DNA of 64,000 nt, taken from JASHPR01 sp963833885. GTDB lineage: Bacteria; Actinomycetota; Actinomycetes; Streptosporangiales; Streptosporangiaceae. Of this stretch, positions 24,471 through 32,974 are shown in pieces. A program made the translations under genes and the position numbers. The notes beneath the pieces are model-generated. The model was not told where the DNA came from and searched no databases. It saw nothing but the letters and a program-made list of their open reading frames with translations. The stretch spans positions 205,359 to 269,358 of the forward strand of contig CAWHZU010000006.1 in assembly GCA_963833885.1 (NCBI GenBank), given 5' to 3'. Position 1 is the first letter of the stretch; each line of letters starts with the position of its first letter.

Positions 24471-24546
24471 GGAGCGCTCCATCGCTGATTTGCTGAACGG
24501 GCTTGCCGACTCGGCCGCCAGTTTCTCACGCCAGCCGCAGGCTCCC

Positions 24547-25647
24547 CTAGAACGCGAGGACGATCCGGATCGTGCCCGGGTCGGGCATCCGCGCGAAGCC
24601 GTCGTTGATGCGCGCGAACGGCAGTTCGGCGGTGATCATGGCATCGAGGTCGAGGCGGCCCGCCAGGTAGTGGTCGGTGTACACCTCAACGTCGCTGAGG
24701 AACCTGCTGGCACCCATGTAGGCGCCCCGCAGCACACGATCGCCGTAGACCAGGGCGTCTGCGGAGATGCTGAGCGACTCGCCCTCGGGCATGAGCCCCA
24801 GGATGGTGGCCGTGCCGCCCGGCGCGAGGACGTCGAAGGCCAGCTCCGCGGTTGCTGCCCGGCCGACGGCCTCGATCGAGTGGCTGCACCCGCCGGGGAG
24901 GAGCTCACGCAGCCTGCCCAGCGTCGTCGCCGGGTCTGCGTCGGCCAGCACGGCGTCGGAGGCGCCGAACCTGCGGGCGATGGGGAGCTTGGCCGCGGCG
25001 GCGTCCACGGCCACGATCCTGCGGGCACCCGCGAGCCGGGCGCCCTGGATCGCGGCTATCCCAACACCGCCGCAGCCGATGACCGCGACGGTGTCCTCGG
25101 CAGTGATCTTCGCACCGTGCAGTGCCGCGCCGACGCCCGTGCTGACACAGCAGCCGAGCAGGCACGCCACGGCCGGAGCGAGACCCGGGGGGATCCTCGC
25201 GAGCGAGCGCTCGCTGGCCAGGAAGGCTTCGGCGAACCCGCCGAGGTCACCGAGCACGGCCACCTCGTCGCCCTGGCTGGTGAGCAGCTTCGGCCGCTCC
25301 CTGCGACGGGTCTGCTCCACGCGCGCGCACTGGGTGGGCCGGCCGCGCAGGCAGGCGGGGCACAGACCGCACGAGGGCGTGATCGTGGCCACCACCCGGT
25401 CGCCCGGGGCCACATTCGTGACCGCCGCGCCCACCGTCTGCACGACCCCGGCGACCTCGTGGCCGAGGACGGCGGGCGTGGTGATGGACAGGGCACCGTT
25501 GACGTAGTGCAGGTCACTGTGGCAAAGGCCCACTCGCTCGGTGCGCACGACGACCTCGTGCGCGGCGGGCTCGTCGAGCAGAACCTCGGCAAGCTCGAGG
25601 GGCCGGCCGGGCTCGTGCAGCAACGCCGCCGTGATCGGTGTCCGCAC
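24547..25647 (-). CDS. Zinc-dependent alcohol dehydrogenase
   Basis: A 366-residue MDR enzyme that oxidises alcohols to aldehydes with NAD+. Catalytic zinc ligands are in the CHSDLHY and GHEVAG motifs; the four structural-zinc cysteines are in CGLCPACLRGRPTQC. The Rossmann motif is VIGCGGVGIAAIQGARLAGA. The C-terminal part contains the substrate-loop pattern SLSISADALVYGDRVLRGAYMG of class III-like and aryl-type ADHs. It is divergent from the GS-like/P450 genes over a shared palindrome, so it probably takes part in the same pathway, for example oxidising an alcohol or aldehyde produced after ring or N-dealkylation chemistry. Confidence 0.9.
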   Translation of the reverse strand: MRTPITAALLHEPGRPLELAEVLLDEPAAHEVVVRTERVGLCHSDLHYVNGALSITTPAVLGHEVAGVVQTVGAAVTNVAPGDRVVATITPSCGLCPACLRGRPTQCARVEQTRRRERPKLLTSQGDEVAVLGDLGGFAEAFLASERSLARIPPGLAPAVACLLGCCVSTGVGAALHGAKITAEDTVAVIGCGGVGIAAIQGARLAGARRIVAVDAAAAKLPIARRFGASDAVLADADPATTLGRLRELLPGGCSHSIEAVGRAATAELAFDVLAPGGTATILGLMPEGESLSISADALVYGDRVLRGAYMGASRFLSDVEVYTDHYLAGRLDLDAMITAELPFARINDGFARMPDPGTIRIVLAF

Positions 25648-25753
25648 CCAGCCTCCCCGTCAACACGTGCGCGATCTGCTTCGCTATGCTCGGCCGCCGC
25701 CTCTGGCCGCGGCAATGTTCGCCGTGCACAGGAAGGCCGGACATGGTGTGCAC

Positions 25754-25780
25754 CGGGGCCACAGACGTCTGCTGGCCCCG
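25754..25780. promoter_or_regulatory. 27-bp near-perfect palindrome in the divergent ADH/GS control region
   Basis: CGGGGCCA (25754-25761) and TGGCCCCG (25773-25780) bracket the 10-bp palindrome CAGACGTCTG (25762-25771); one extra C at 25772 is the only asymmetry. It lies between the ADH start (25647) and the GS-like start (25825), so it is well placed as an operator for both. The binding factor is unknown; the PucR-type regulator at 28432 is the obvious candidate. Confidence 0.6.
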
Positions 25781-25824
25781 CGCCTAGCATCGAGGGACAT
25801 CTTTGACCCGATGCGAGGCAGCCC

Positions 25825-27210
25825 GTGGCCCGTTCCAGCCAGCCCGTTGTTGCGGATGCCGAAGACCTGCGGCGCTTCATCGAGCAGCACGGCATCACGA
25901 CGTTCAAGGCCGGTGCCGTGGACATCGACGGCGTCTGGCGGGGCAAGCGCATCGCGGCGCCGTACTTCGCCGACGCCGTATGGCGCAAGGGCACGAACAT
26001 CTGCAACATCCTGTTCGGCTGGGACCTGCACGACGTCCCGATCCCCGGGCTGACCTACACCGGCTGGCAGACCGCCTATCCCGACGTCGTGCTGGTCCCC
26101 GACCTGTCGACCCTGGCCGTCGTCCCGTGGGAACCCGGCACCGCGTCGGTGATCTGCGACGTGCACGAACTCGACGGGGCACCGCTGCCGCTGTCGCCCC
26201 GCGCTCTGCTTCGCCGGGTCGCCGAGCAGGCGGCCGAGGCCGGCTACCAGGCGATGTGCGGCTATGAGTTCGAGTTCTACGTGCTCCGCGGCACCGCCGA
26301 GGAACTCGCCTCCCGCGGCTTCCGCGACCTTGCCCCGCTCACCCACGGCAACCACACGTACAGCCTGTACCGGGACGCCGGGTCGGAGTACATCATCGGC
26401 GACATCCGCAAGCACCTCGCGGCCTACGGCATCGACATCGAAGCCAGCAACAGCGAGCACGGACCCGGCCAGTTCGAGGTCAACTTCCGCTACGCCGCCG
26501 CGCTGCAGGCGGCGGACCAGGCGATGATGCTCAAGCACTCGGTCAAGGAGATCGCCGCGAGCCACGGCTGCACCGCCTCGTTCATCGCGAAGCTGTCCCC
26601 CGAGTGGGCCGGGTCCTCGGCGCACCTGCACCAGAGCCTGCACGGCCTGGACGGGTCTGCGGCCTTTGCGAACCCCACCGATCCGGCCAGGCTCAGCGCC
26701 ACCGGCGAGGCCTACCTGGCCGGCGTTCTCGACCTGGCCAAGGACTTCACCGCGCTCTACCTGCCGACGATCAACTCCTACAAGCGGACCGAGGGCGGCT
26801 CCTGGGCGGGGTCGAGCGTGACCTGGGGCACCGACAACCGGACCGTCGCGGTGCGCGCGATTCCAGGCTCCGGGCCGGCCGCGCGGATCGAGAACCGGGT
26901 AGCCGGCGCCGACGCGAACCCGTACCTGGTCATCGCGGGCAACCTCGCCGCCGGCCTGCACGGCATCCGCAAGGGCCTTGCCCCGCCGCCGCCGGTCACC
27001 GGGAACGCTTACGAGCAGGTTGACGACGCCGTCGCGCTGCCCGCCAGCCTCGAGGCGGCCGCGGCGGCACTGGCGGCCAGCACGACCGCACGGACGCTCC
27101 TCGGCGACGCCTTCGCCGACCACTTCGCGGCCACCCGGAGGTGGGAAGTGAACCAGTCCCGCGCGGCGGTCACGGACTGGGAGATCGCACGTTACCTCGA
27201 GCACATCTGA
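25825..27210 (+). CDS. Glutamine-synthetase-like gamma-glutamyl-amide ligase
   Basis: A 461-residue member of the glutamine synthetase fold. The beta-Grasp N-terminus is followed by metal and ATP motifs: YEFEFYV, NSEHGPGQFEVNF, SSAHLHQSL and INSYKR, with the C-terminal RAIPGSGPAARIENRVAGADANPYL. The substrate sites diverge from GlnA, as in GlnA-like enzymes (PuuA, GlnT, GMAS) that join glutamate to amines. Next to a P450 it resembles the Mycobacterium morpholine/piperidine gene clusters, where a GS-like gene accompanies the P450. GTG at 25825 has GAGG upstream. It is 10 bp from the P450 start. Confidence 0.87.
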   Translation: MARSSQPVVADAEDLRRFIEQHGITTFKAGAVDIDGVWRGKRIAAPYFADAVWRKGTNICNILFGWDLHDVPIPGLTYTGWQTAYPDVVLVPDLSTLAVVPWEPGTASVICDVHELDGAPLPLSPRALLRRVAEQAAEAGYQAMCGYEFEFYVLRGTAEELASRGFRDLAPLTHGNHTYSLYRDAGSEYIIGDIRKHLAAYGIDIEASNSEHGPGQFEVNFRYAAALQAADQAMMLKHSVKEIAASHGCTASFIAKLSPEWAGSSAHLHQSLHGLDGSAAFANPTDPARLSATGEAYLAGVLDLAKDFTALYLPTINSYKRTEGGSWAGSSVTWGTDNRTVAVRAIPGSGPAARIENRVAGADANPYLVIAGNLAAGLHGIRKGLAPPPPVTGNAYEQVDDAVALPASLEAAAAALAASTTARTLLGDAFADHFAATRRWEVNQSRAAVTDWEIARYLEHI

Positions 27211-27220
27211 GGCGGGACCC

Positions 27221-28387
27221 ATGACAGACGACCGCGCAGTGGAGACCGGGTTCGACTTCCACGGCGACGCCCTCGACGACATCTTCTCGACGTACTCGCG
27301 GCTTCGCGGCACGTGCCCGGTGGGGCACAGCGAGAAGCACGACGGGTTCTGGTACCTCACCAGGAACCAGGACATCTTCGCCGCCGAGCAGGACCCGGGC
27401 ACGTTCGGGGTTGCCCCGTCGATGCTGCTGCCGGACCTGGGGACAGACTTCCCGCTGATCCCGATCGACATCGACCCGCCAGAACACGCCCGGTACCGGC
27501 GGATCCTGCTCCCGCTGTTCTCGCCCAGGGCGGTCGCCCAGCTCGAGGACGGGATGCGGCGCACCTCCCGCGAACTCCTGCGGCAGGTGACCGAGCAGGA
27601 GGTCGCCGACGTATCGGCCCTGTACGCGCGGCCGATGCCCACGATCGTGTTCAGCAGGCTCGCGGGCTTCCCCGAGAAGGACTGGCCAAAGTTCGACGCG
27701 TGGGTCGACGACATCATCTACGAGCGGACCATCGACCCGGCGCGGGCACACGCGGCCGCCGGGGAGGTAGTCGACTACTTCGACCGGCTGCTCGAGGAGC
27801 GCCGCGGCGACACGGACCGAGATGACCTGATCAGCCAGCTCTACCGGGCCCGGTTCGACGGCAGGCCGCTGACCCGCAGCGAGCTCGTCTCCTATTGCTA
27901 CCTCCTGTTCGCCGCCGGTCTCGACACGACCGCGTGGGCGATCCGGTCCAGCCTGTGGTATCTGGCCCGCAATCCCGAAGATCAGGAACGGCTGCGGCGT
28001 CAGCCAGATCTCATCCCGGTGGCCGCCGAAGAGTTCCTGCGGACGATGTCGCCGGTGCAGGCCATGGCCAGGACCTGCCGGGCGGATACCGAGGTCCGCG
28101 GACAGCAGATCAAAGCCGGCGACCGGGTCGTCCTGGTGTTCGGCGCCGGAAACCGCGACCCGGACAGCTTCGAGAGCCCGGACGACGTCCAGATCGGCCG
28201 GGAGTCCAACCGTCACCTCGCGTTCGGCGCCGGGATCCACCGCTGCCTCGGCTCCCATCTCGGCCGCCGGGAGCTCGTCGTGGCGCTCCAGGAATTCATC
28301 TCCGGCGTGCCCGCGTTCAGCCACGCCCAGCCCGACGAGAAGTGGCACGGGATCGGCCGGCTCACGCTGCAGCTGGCCAGGAGCTGA
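27221..28387 (+). CDS. Cytochrome P450 monooxygenase
   Basis: A soluble 388-residue bacterial P450. The I-helix oxygen-activation motif is AGLDTTAW, the ExxR motif is in AAEEFLR, and the heme-binding loop is FGAGIHRCLG with proximal Cys342. It requires a ferredoxin and reductase, which are not encoded here. The gene starts 10 bp after the GS-like gene and is followed 44 bp later by a GAF-PucR regulator, forming a three-gene unit. In related actinobacterial clusters a P450 opens a secondary amine ring by hydroxylating the alpha carbon; this is an inference from context. Confidence 0.92.
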   Translation: MTDDRAVETGFDFHGDALDDIFSTYSRLRGTCPVGHSEKHDGFWYLTRNQDIFAAEQDPGTFGVAPSMLLPDLGTDFPLIPIDIDPPEHARYRRILLPLFSPRAVAQLEDGMRRTSRELLRQVTEQEVADVSALYARPMPTIVFSRLAGFPEKDWPKFDAWVDDIIYERTIDPARAHAAAGEVVDYFDRLLEERRGDTDRDDLISQLYRARFDGRPLTRSELVSYCYLLFAAGLDTTAWAIRSSLWYLARNPEDQERLRRQPDLIPVAAEEFLRTMSPVQAMARTCRADTEVRGQQIKAGDRVVLVFGAGNRDPDSFESPDDVQIGRESNRHLAFGAGIHRCLGSHLGRRELVVALQEFISGVPAFSHAQPDEKWHGIGRLTLQLARS

Positions 28388-28431
28388 CCGTCCGATAGCT
28401 CCGACCTGCACCGCCGTCTAACGTATCGAGC

Positions 28432-30204
28432 ATGTGGCAGCCGGAGGAACGGGCGAGCAGCGACCTCGCCACCCTGCGGGAGTCGCTGGTGTTCGCGGAA
28501 CGGCGAGCAGCCACGCTGGCCGAGCTGACGGCGCTGATGAGCGAGGGAAGGGACCCGCTCGCCCTGGCTCAGCGGTCGGTCGAACTCACCGCCCGGGCGA
28601 CCAGGGCGGCCGGCGCCTTCGTCTATCTCTGGGACCGGGACGCCGAACGCCTCGTCCTGCAGGTGGGAACCGAAGGCTGGCAGCGCGCCCAGCTGGGCAG
28701 GATCCAGCTCCGCATGGGAGAGGGGATCACCGGCTGGTCCGCTCTCATGCGGCAGACCGTCGTCATCCCCAAGGACCATCTCAAAGACCCGCGGTCACGG
28801 CCGTTCCCAGAGCTCCACGAATCCTCGTTCAAGTCGATGATCGCCGTCCCGATCGTGGCACCGGGCGAAGAGATCCTGGGAGTGTTCTCTCTCTACGCAC
28901 CCACCGAGGACGCCTTCACCAGCCCAGACGTGAACCTCGCCAGTGAGGTCGGCTCACTGCTGGCCAGCGGCCTGATCCAGGCCGAGACCGTCAACCAGCT
29001 GCGGATCCAGTCGGCCGCCGCCCGTTTCCTCCGGGACCTGCCCGACGAAGCGTGGGGCTCCCTGCGCCAGTGCCTGCACAGCATGGCCCGCCAGTGCGCC
29101 CTGCACCTGGAAGCCGACGTCTGCATGATCGAGCTGGCCACCGACCGGGCGCACCCGCACGGCGCGACGACCGCCATCGTCACGACCCAGCGATTCCGTG
29201 ACTCCCGCGGCGCGGGAGTACCGGATGAGGACCTGGACCGGGGCTGTCTGGCACAGCTGCTCGAGCCGCTCAGCATGCGGCGGCTTCGCATCCCGCTGGC
29301 CGCCGCGGCACCGATCGGCGCCGTGACGTGCTACCGGCTGCGCCAGTTCACGCCAGAAGACGAGCTGCTCCTCGAGGCGATCGGAACCCAGGCGGCCGCG
29401 GGAGTGCTGTCACTGTCCGGGACCGAGCGCACCCGGCCTGCCGTGAGCGAGCTGCTGTCGGCCCCCAACCTGGCGACGACGCAGCGGCTGCTCCGCCGGC
29501 ACGGGTGGCAGCGGCAGCCCGCATCGGCCATCGTGCTCCGCATCCACCCAGCCTCCGCCGGCGAAGCAGTAGATCAGGACGACGACCGGATGCGAGCCGC
29601 CCTCGTGGATGTGTTCGGCGCGGACAACCGGAACTTCTTGCTCCTCGGGGGACAGGGCCACTACCTCGCGCTGGCGGAGGGCGAGCCAGCATCCCGGGAA
29701 CCGCTCATCCAGCGCATCGGTGACCTGGGACGGCGGCCCCGGATGAGGCTGACGGCGGGCATCGGCCCTGCGGCCAGCGCTCCCGAGCAGGCGCACGCCG
29801 CCATCCAGCAGGCCCTCTTCGCCTCGCGGTGGGCAGAACTGGCCGCCTCGGGCGGCAGCGCGGTCGTGCGATACGAGGACGTGGCCCACCTCCGCCAGCT
29901 GCCGGGCACAGCGCTGGAGATGTCGGCGCCCCTCAAGACGCTCCTCGACGCGCTGGGCGCGGTCGTACGGTACGACCTCGACAACGGGACCGACCTGGCC
30001 CAGACGCTCGACGCGCTGCTGGCCAACAGCGGCTCGGTTACCAGGACGTCATCCGAGCTGTTCATCCACCGCAACACGCTGCGCCAGCGGATCCAGCGGA
30101 TAGAGGAGCTCATCGGGCAGTCTCCCGAGCACTTCGAGGACGCGGTCATCGCCGGCCTGGCCGCCCGCCTCGTCAACCGCACCAGAAAGCAGCCGCGCGG
30201 GTAG
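28432..30204 (+). CDS. GAF/PucR-type HTH transcriptional regulator
   Basis: A 590-residue regulator. Residues ~35-190 are a GAF sensory domain (GAFVYLWDRDAERLVLQV, MGEGITGWSALMRQTVVIP, MIAVPIVAPGEEILGVFSLYA). A second GAF-like region follows to about 335. The centre (about 340-500) is a CdaR/GGDEF-like domain. The C-terminus ends with the PucR HTH: TLDALLANSGSVTRTSSELFIHRNTLRQRIQRIEELIG. Family members activate catabolic genes in response to substrate. As the last gene of the GS-like/P450 unit it is the likely local regulator. Confidence 0.88.
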   Translation: MWQPEERASSDLATLRESLVFAERRAATLAELTALMSEGRDPLALAQRSVELTARATRAAGAFVYLWDRDAERLVLQVGTEGWQRAQLGRIQLRMGEGITGWSALMRQTVVIPKDHLKDPRSRPFPELHESSFKSMIAVPIVAPGEEILGVFSLYAPTEDAFTSPDVNLASEVGSLLASGLIQAETVNQLRIQSAAARFLRDLPDEAWGSLRQCLHSMARQCALHLEADVCMIELATDRAHPHGATTAIVTTQRFRDSRGAGVPDEDLDRGCLAQLLEPLSMRRLRIPLAAAAPIGAVTCYRLRQFTPEDELLLEAIGTQAAAGVLSLSGTERTRPAVSELLSAPNLATTQRLLRRHGWQRQPASAIVLRIHPASAGEAVDQDDDRMRAALVDVFGADNRNFLLLGGQGHYLALAEGEPASREPLIQRIGDLGRRPRMRLTAGIGPAASAPEQAHAAIQQALFASRWAELAASGGSAVVRYEDVAHLRQLPGTALEMSAPLKTLLDALGAVVRYDLDNGTDLAQTLDALLANSGSVTRTSSELFIHRNTLRQRIQRIEELIGQSPEHFEDAVIAGLAARLVNRTRKQPRG

Positions 30205-30207
30205 GCG

Positions 30208-30946
30208 CTAACCCGCCAGTTCCAGGCTCAGGCCGAGGCGCTTGGCCAGCAGCTGCGCGCGGTCGCCCTCCTGAGCGCTGAAAGCGCCCGACGTGCGGGT
30301 GAAGCGAACGTGGTGCAGCGCGCCGCCGAGCGGCGGGCCATCCTGGCGCACCAGCCGGATCCGCTTGCCCCCGGGCCAGGTCAGCTCGGCGCTCCCGGCG
30401 CTGGCCGCGCCGGGCTGACCGCCGAGGACGTCACCGAACAGCCGCACCGCGCGGTCAAGGTCGCTGACGTGATGCTCGATCAGGTCGAACCGTCGCTGGC
30501 GGTCCCGGCTCGGCCAGCTCCCGCGGCGGCGGGGCCGCCGGCGGCGGACCGTGCTGCTCGGCGATCTGGATCACGATGCCATGAGCGGCGCGCGGGTGCA
30601 GAAAGGCCTCCCGCCAGTCCGGGTTGGCCAGGCTGACCCCGACAGGCTCGATGCCGAACGCCCGGATCCGGGCGAGCACGGCTTCAATGTCGGAAACCAG
30701 AAAGGTCAGGTGGTGCGGACCTGCGCCGTGCGCGGCGAGGAAGCGCTCCAGGAAGGCCGCGTCCGGACCTCCCGTAGGCGTCAGCAGCTCAACTTTCGGG
30801 CCGGCGGCGAACTCGAGCTCGCCCCACCAGAAGCCCGGAGAGTCGTCGCCGAAGGCCCAGGTGCCACCGAGGACCCCGCCGAACAGGTCCCAGCCGTCGG
30901 TCAGCGCCGGGGTGGCAATGGCGAAGTGATCAAGGATGGCGGTCAT
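30208..30946 (-). pseudogene. Two-domain VOC (glyoxalase-like) protein, frameshifted
   Basis: The first VOC half begins at 30946 (MTAILDHFAIATPALTDGWDLFGGVLGG) and runs through HHLTFLVSDIEAV and HGIVIQIAEQHG; the frame then enters a proline-rich tract and stops at 30455. The second half continues in another frame as RRFDLIEHHVSDLDRAVRLFGDVLGG and ends at 30208 (RLGLSLELAG). Reading through near 30500-30530 gives a normal two-module VOC protein of about 245 residues. The breakpoint is in a CCG/GCC-rich run, prone to slippage or sequencing error. If real, only the first half would be made. VOC proteins bind a metal and act on CoA esters, glyoxals or antibiotics. Confidence 0.65.
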
Positions 30947-30983
30947 AGCTGCGTGTTCCTCACAGAGCGGGCACCGTGAGCCA

Positions 30984-32333
30984 TCAGGCTATTGCCCTGC
31001 TGGCTTCGGCCTTGGAGCCGCGGCGGGCGACGACCGCAAGGTAGCCGGCGAGCAACAGCACGCAGGCGCACAGCGTGGCCGCGGACAGGGCGAGCGCCGG
31101 GCGCAGCCCCACCACCACGCCGAACAGGCCGACGGTGAACCCGCTGCCGATCCGCATCCCATTGGCGCCCGTGCTGTAGAGGCCGATTACCTGGCCCCTC
31201 TTCTCGCGCGGCGCGCGAAGCTGCGCAACCGTCTGGGTGATCGACAGCGCCGCGAGGTTCGCGATGCCGCCGATGACGAGCAACGGGGCCGCCACCAGGT
31301 AGTCGTGGCTGACCGCGAAAAACACCGTCGATGCGCCGTAGACGAGCGTGGACCACAGCGCCGCGCGGACCGAGAGCCTGATCCACCCGGTGCCCTCCAG
31401 CAGCAGCCCGCCGAGCACGCCGCCCAGGCCGTTGGCGAACAGCAGCACGCCGTAGGCCGTGCCGCTCGAGATGCCGGTCGTGGTGCTCGCGATCGTGGGC
31501 ATCACCGTCTGCATGGCCGCGCCGATGAAGAACGAGCCCAGCCCCGCAAGGACGATCATGACGGCGAGCACCCGGTCCTTGCTGACGTCCCGGAACACCC
31601 GTACCGCGGCCAGCGCGCCGACGCGCTCCCTGGCGACGACGCCGTGCCGGGTGTGGCCGGTGAACTTCGTCCGCGCCATCGTGATCGTCAGCGGCAGATA
31701 GAACGCGATGTTGACCCAGATACCGTGCACGGGGCCGAGCCCGAGCAGCAGCACGGAGCCGACCACCGGGCCCAGCAGGATGCCGAGAGACCGGGCCGTC
31801 GAGTTGAGCCTGATCGCGCTCGGCAGGTCGGCCGTGCCCACGAAGTCCTCGAGCAGCAGCTGTTCCGGCGGCGACCACAGCGCCCCGGCCATGCCATGCA
31901 AGACGAGCAGGATGCACGCGTCCCAGACCGTGAGCGTGCCGGTGAGGAACAGGATGCCCCAGCTCAGCGATACGGCCATGAACAGCGCCTGCGAGCCCTG
32001 GATGAGCTTGCGGCAGTCGTGACGGTCGGCCAGCGCGCCGAAATACGGCGAGAGCAGCAGGAACGGCAGCCAGTGGCTGATGACCTCGAAGCCGGTCAGC
32101 GCCGGGGAATGGAACCTCTCCCAGATCACCCAGTACGTGATCACGTGCTCGATGTTGTCGGCCATCATGGACAGGGCGCCGCCGGCCAGATAGACCCTGC
32201 AGGTGGGGTTGCGAAGCGCGGCGAACTTGGCCGGCTGCGAACTCGGCGGGCCGGGCGCTACCTCGGACTGCGGGCCGCCCGGCTCAGGTCCAAGGACCGG
32301 GACATGAGTCGGGACACCGCACGCAGCACACAC
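30984..32333 (-). CDS. MFS transporter (MFS_3/EntS-like)
   Basis: The 449-residue protein has 11-12 membrane helices. The inter-helix 2-3 motif is YFGALADRHDCRKLIQGSQ, close to the MFS signature G-x-L-a-D-r-x-x-R-k. The N-terminal ~35 residues are proline-rich and polar, preceding FAALRNPTCRVYLAGGALSMMADNIEHVITYWVIWERFHSPALTGF, characteristic of the MFS_3 exporters (EntS group). It probably effluxes a siderophore-like compound or drug. The GTG at 32333 is followed by a plausible ATG further in, so the N-terminus is uncertain. A palindrome (32336-32350) directly precedes it, suggesting repressor control. It is 38 bp from the VOC gene. Confidence 0.85.
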   Translation of the reverse strand: MCAACGVPTHVPVLGPEPGGPQSEVAPGPPSSQPAKFAALRNPTCRVYLAGGALSMMADNIEHVITYWVIWERFHSPALTGFEVISHWLPFLLLSPYFGALADRHDCRKLIQGSQALFMAVSLSWGILFLTGTLTVWDACILLVLHGMAGALWSPPEQLLLEDFVGTADLPSAIRLNSTARSLGILLGPVVGSVLLLGLGPVHGIWVNIAFYLPLTITMARTKFTGHTRHGVVARERVGALAAVRVFRDVSKDRVLAVMIVLAGLGSFFIGAAMQTVMPTIASTTTGISSGTAYGVLLFANGLGGVLGGLLLEGTGWIRLSVRAALWSTLVYGASTVFFAVSHDYLVAAPLLVIGGIANLAALSITQTVAQLRAPREKRGQVIGLYSTGANGMRIGSGFTVGLFGVVVGLRPALALSAATLCACVLLLAGYLAVVARRGSKAEASRAIA

Positions 32334-32335
32334 TC

Positions 32336-32350
32336 GCCGTATTCTACGGC
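32336..32350. promoter_or_regulatory. Palindrome just upstream of the MFS exporter
   Basis: GCCGTA-TTC-TACGGC is a 6+6 palindrome with a 3-bp centre, ending 2 bp before the exporter GTG. Its position fits repression of a leaderless or very short-leader transcript. No repressor gene is adjacent. Confidence 0.4.
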
Positions 32351-32406
32351 CGGATCATTAGAGCGGCTAACGATCGTCCAGTCCTCCCGGCTCCGGAGGC
32401 AAACAC

Positions 32407-32442
32407 AAAGGCCGAGGAGGCGGCTTGGCCTCCTCGGCCTTT
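32407..32442 (-). terminator. Intrinsic terminator of msrB-msrA
   Basis: A perfect 15-bp stem (32407-32421 with 32428-32442) around a 6-nt loop; on the minus strand the stem is followed by TTTGTGTTT. It lies 16 bp beyond the msrA stop. Confidence 0.9.
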
Positions 32443-32458
32443 GGTCAGGCGCCAGGGT

Positions 32459-32974
32459 TCAGGATGTAACCCGATCCGCCCGGTGCGGCAGCTTCCAGCC
32501 AGGGCGGACATAGTGGCAGGTGTACCCGGCCGGATAGCGTTCCAGGTAGTCCTGGTGCTCGGGCTCGGCCTCCCAGAACGGCCCGGCCGGCGTCACCTCG
32601 GTGACGACCTTGCCCGGCCACAGGCCGGAGGCGTCGACGTCGGCGATCGTGTCCTCGGCGACCTGCTTCTGCTCGTCGCTGACGTAGAAGATGGCCGACC
32701 GGTAGCTGGACCCCATGTCGTTGCCCTGCCGGTTCAGCGTCGACGGGTCGTGGATCTGGAAGAAGAACTCCAGCAGGTCCCGGTAGGAGATCTTGTCCGG
32801 ATCGAACGTGATCTCGATCGCCTCGGCGTGGCCGTGGTGGTTCCGGTACGTCGCGTTCGCTACGTCGCCGCCGGTGTAGCCGACCCTGGTCGAGATCACG
32901 CCGGGGAGCTTGCGGATCAGATCCTGCACGCCCCAGAAACAGCCGCCGGCGAGGATTGCCTTTTCGGTCGTCAT
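32459..32974 (-). CDS. msrA: Peptide-methionine (S)-S-oxide reductase
   Basis: A 171-residue MsrA. The catalytic Cys12 is in the GGCFWGVQDL motif; the typical GYTGGDVANATYRNHHGHAEAIEITFDP and LEFFFQIHDPSTLNRQGNDMGSSYRSAIFY blocks follow. It repairs (S)-methionine sulfoxide using thioredoxin. Its start overlaps the msrB stop by 4 bp, so the two are a translationally coupled operon that ends at the strong terminator. Both stereoisomers can therefore be repaired from one transcript. Confidence 0.96.
   Translation of the reverse strand: MTTEKAILAGGCFWGVQDLIRKLPGVISTRVGYTGGDVANATYRNHHGHAEAIEITFDPDKISYRDLLEFFFQIHDPSTLNRQGNDMGSSYRSAIFYVSDEQKQVAEDTIADVDASGLWPGKVVTEVTPAGPFWEAEPEHQDYLERYPAGYTCHYVRPGWKLPHRADRVTS

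Noticed and set aside
25684..27717. 677-residue leftward frame opposite the GS-like and P450 genes.
   Set aside because: High-GC antisense frame with no domain; the plus-strand genes have full catalytic motifs.
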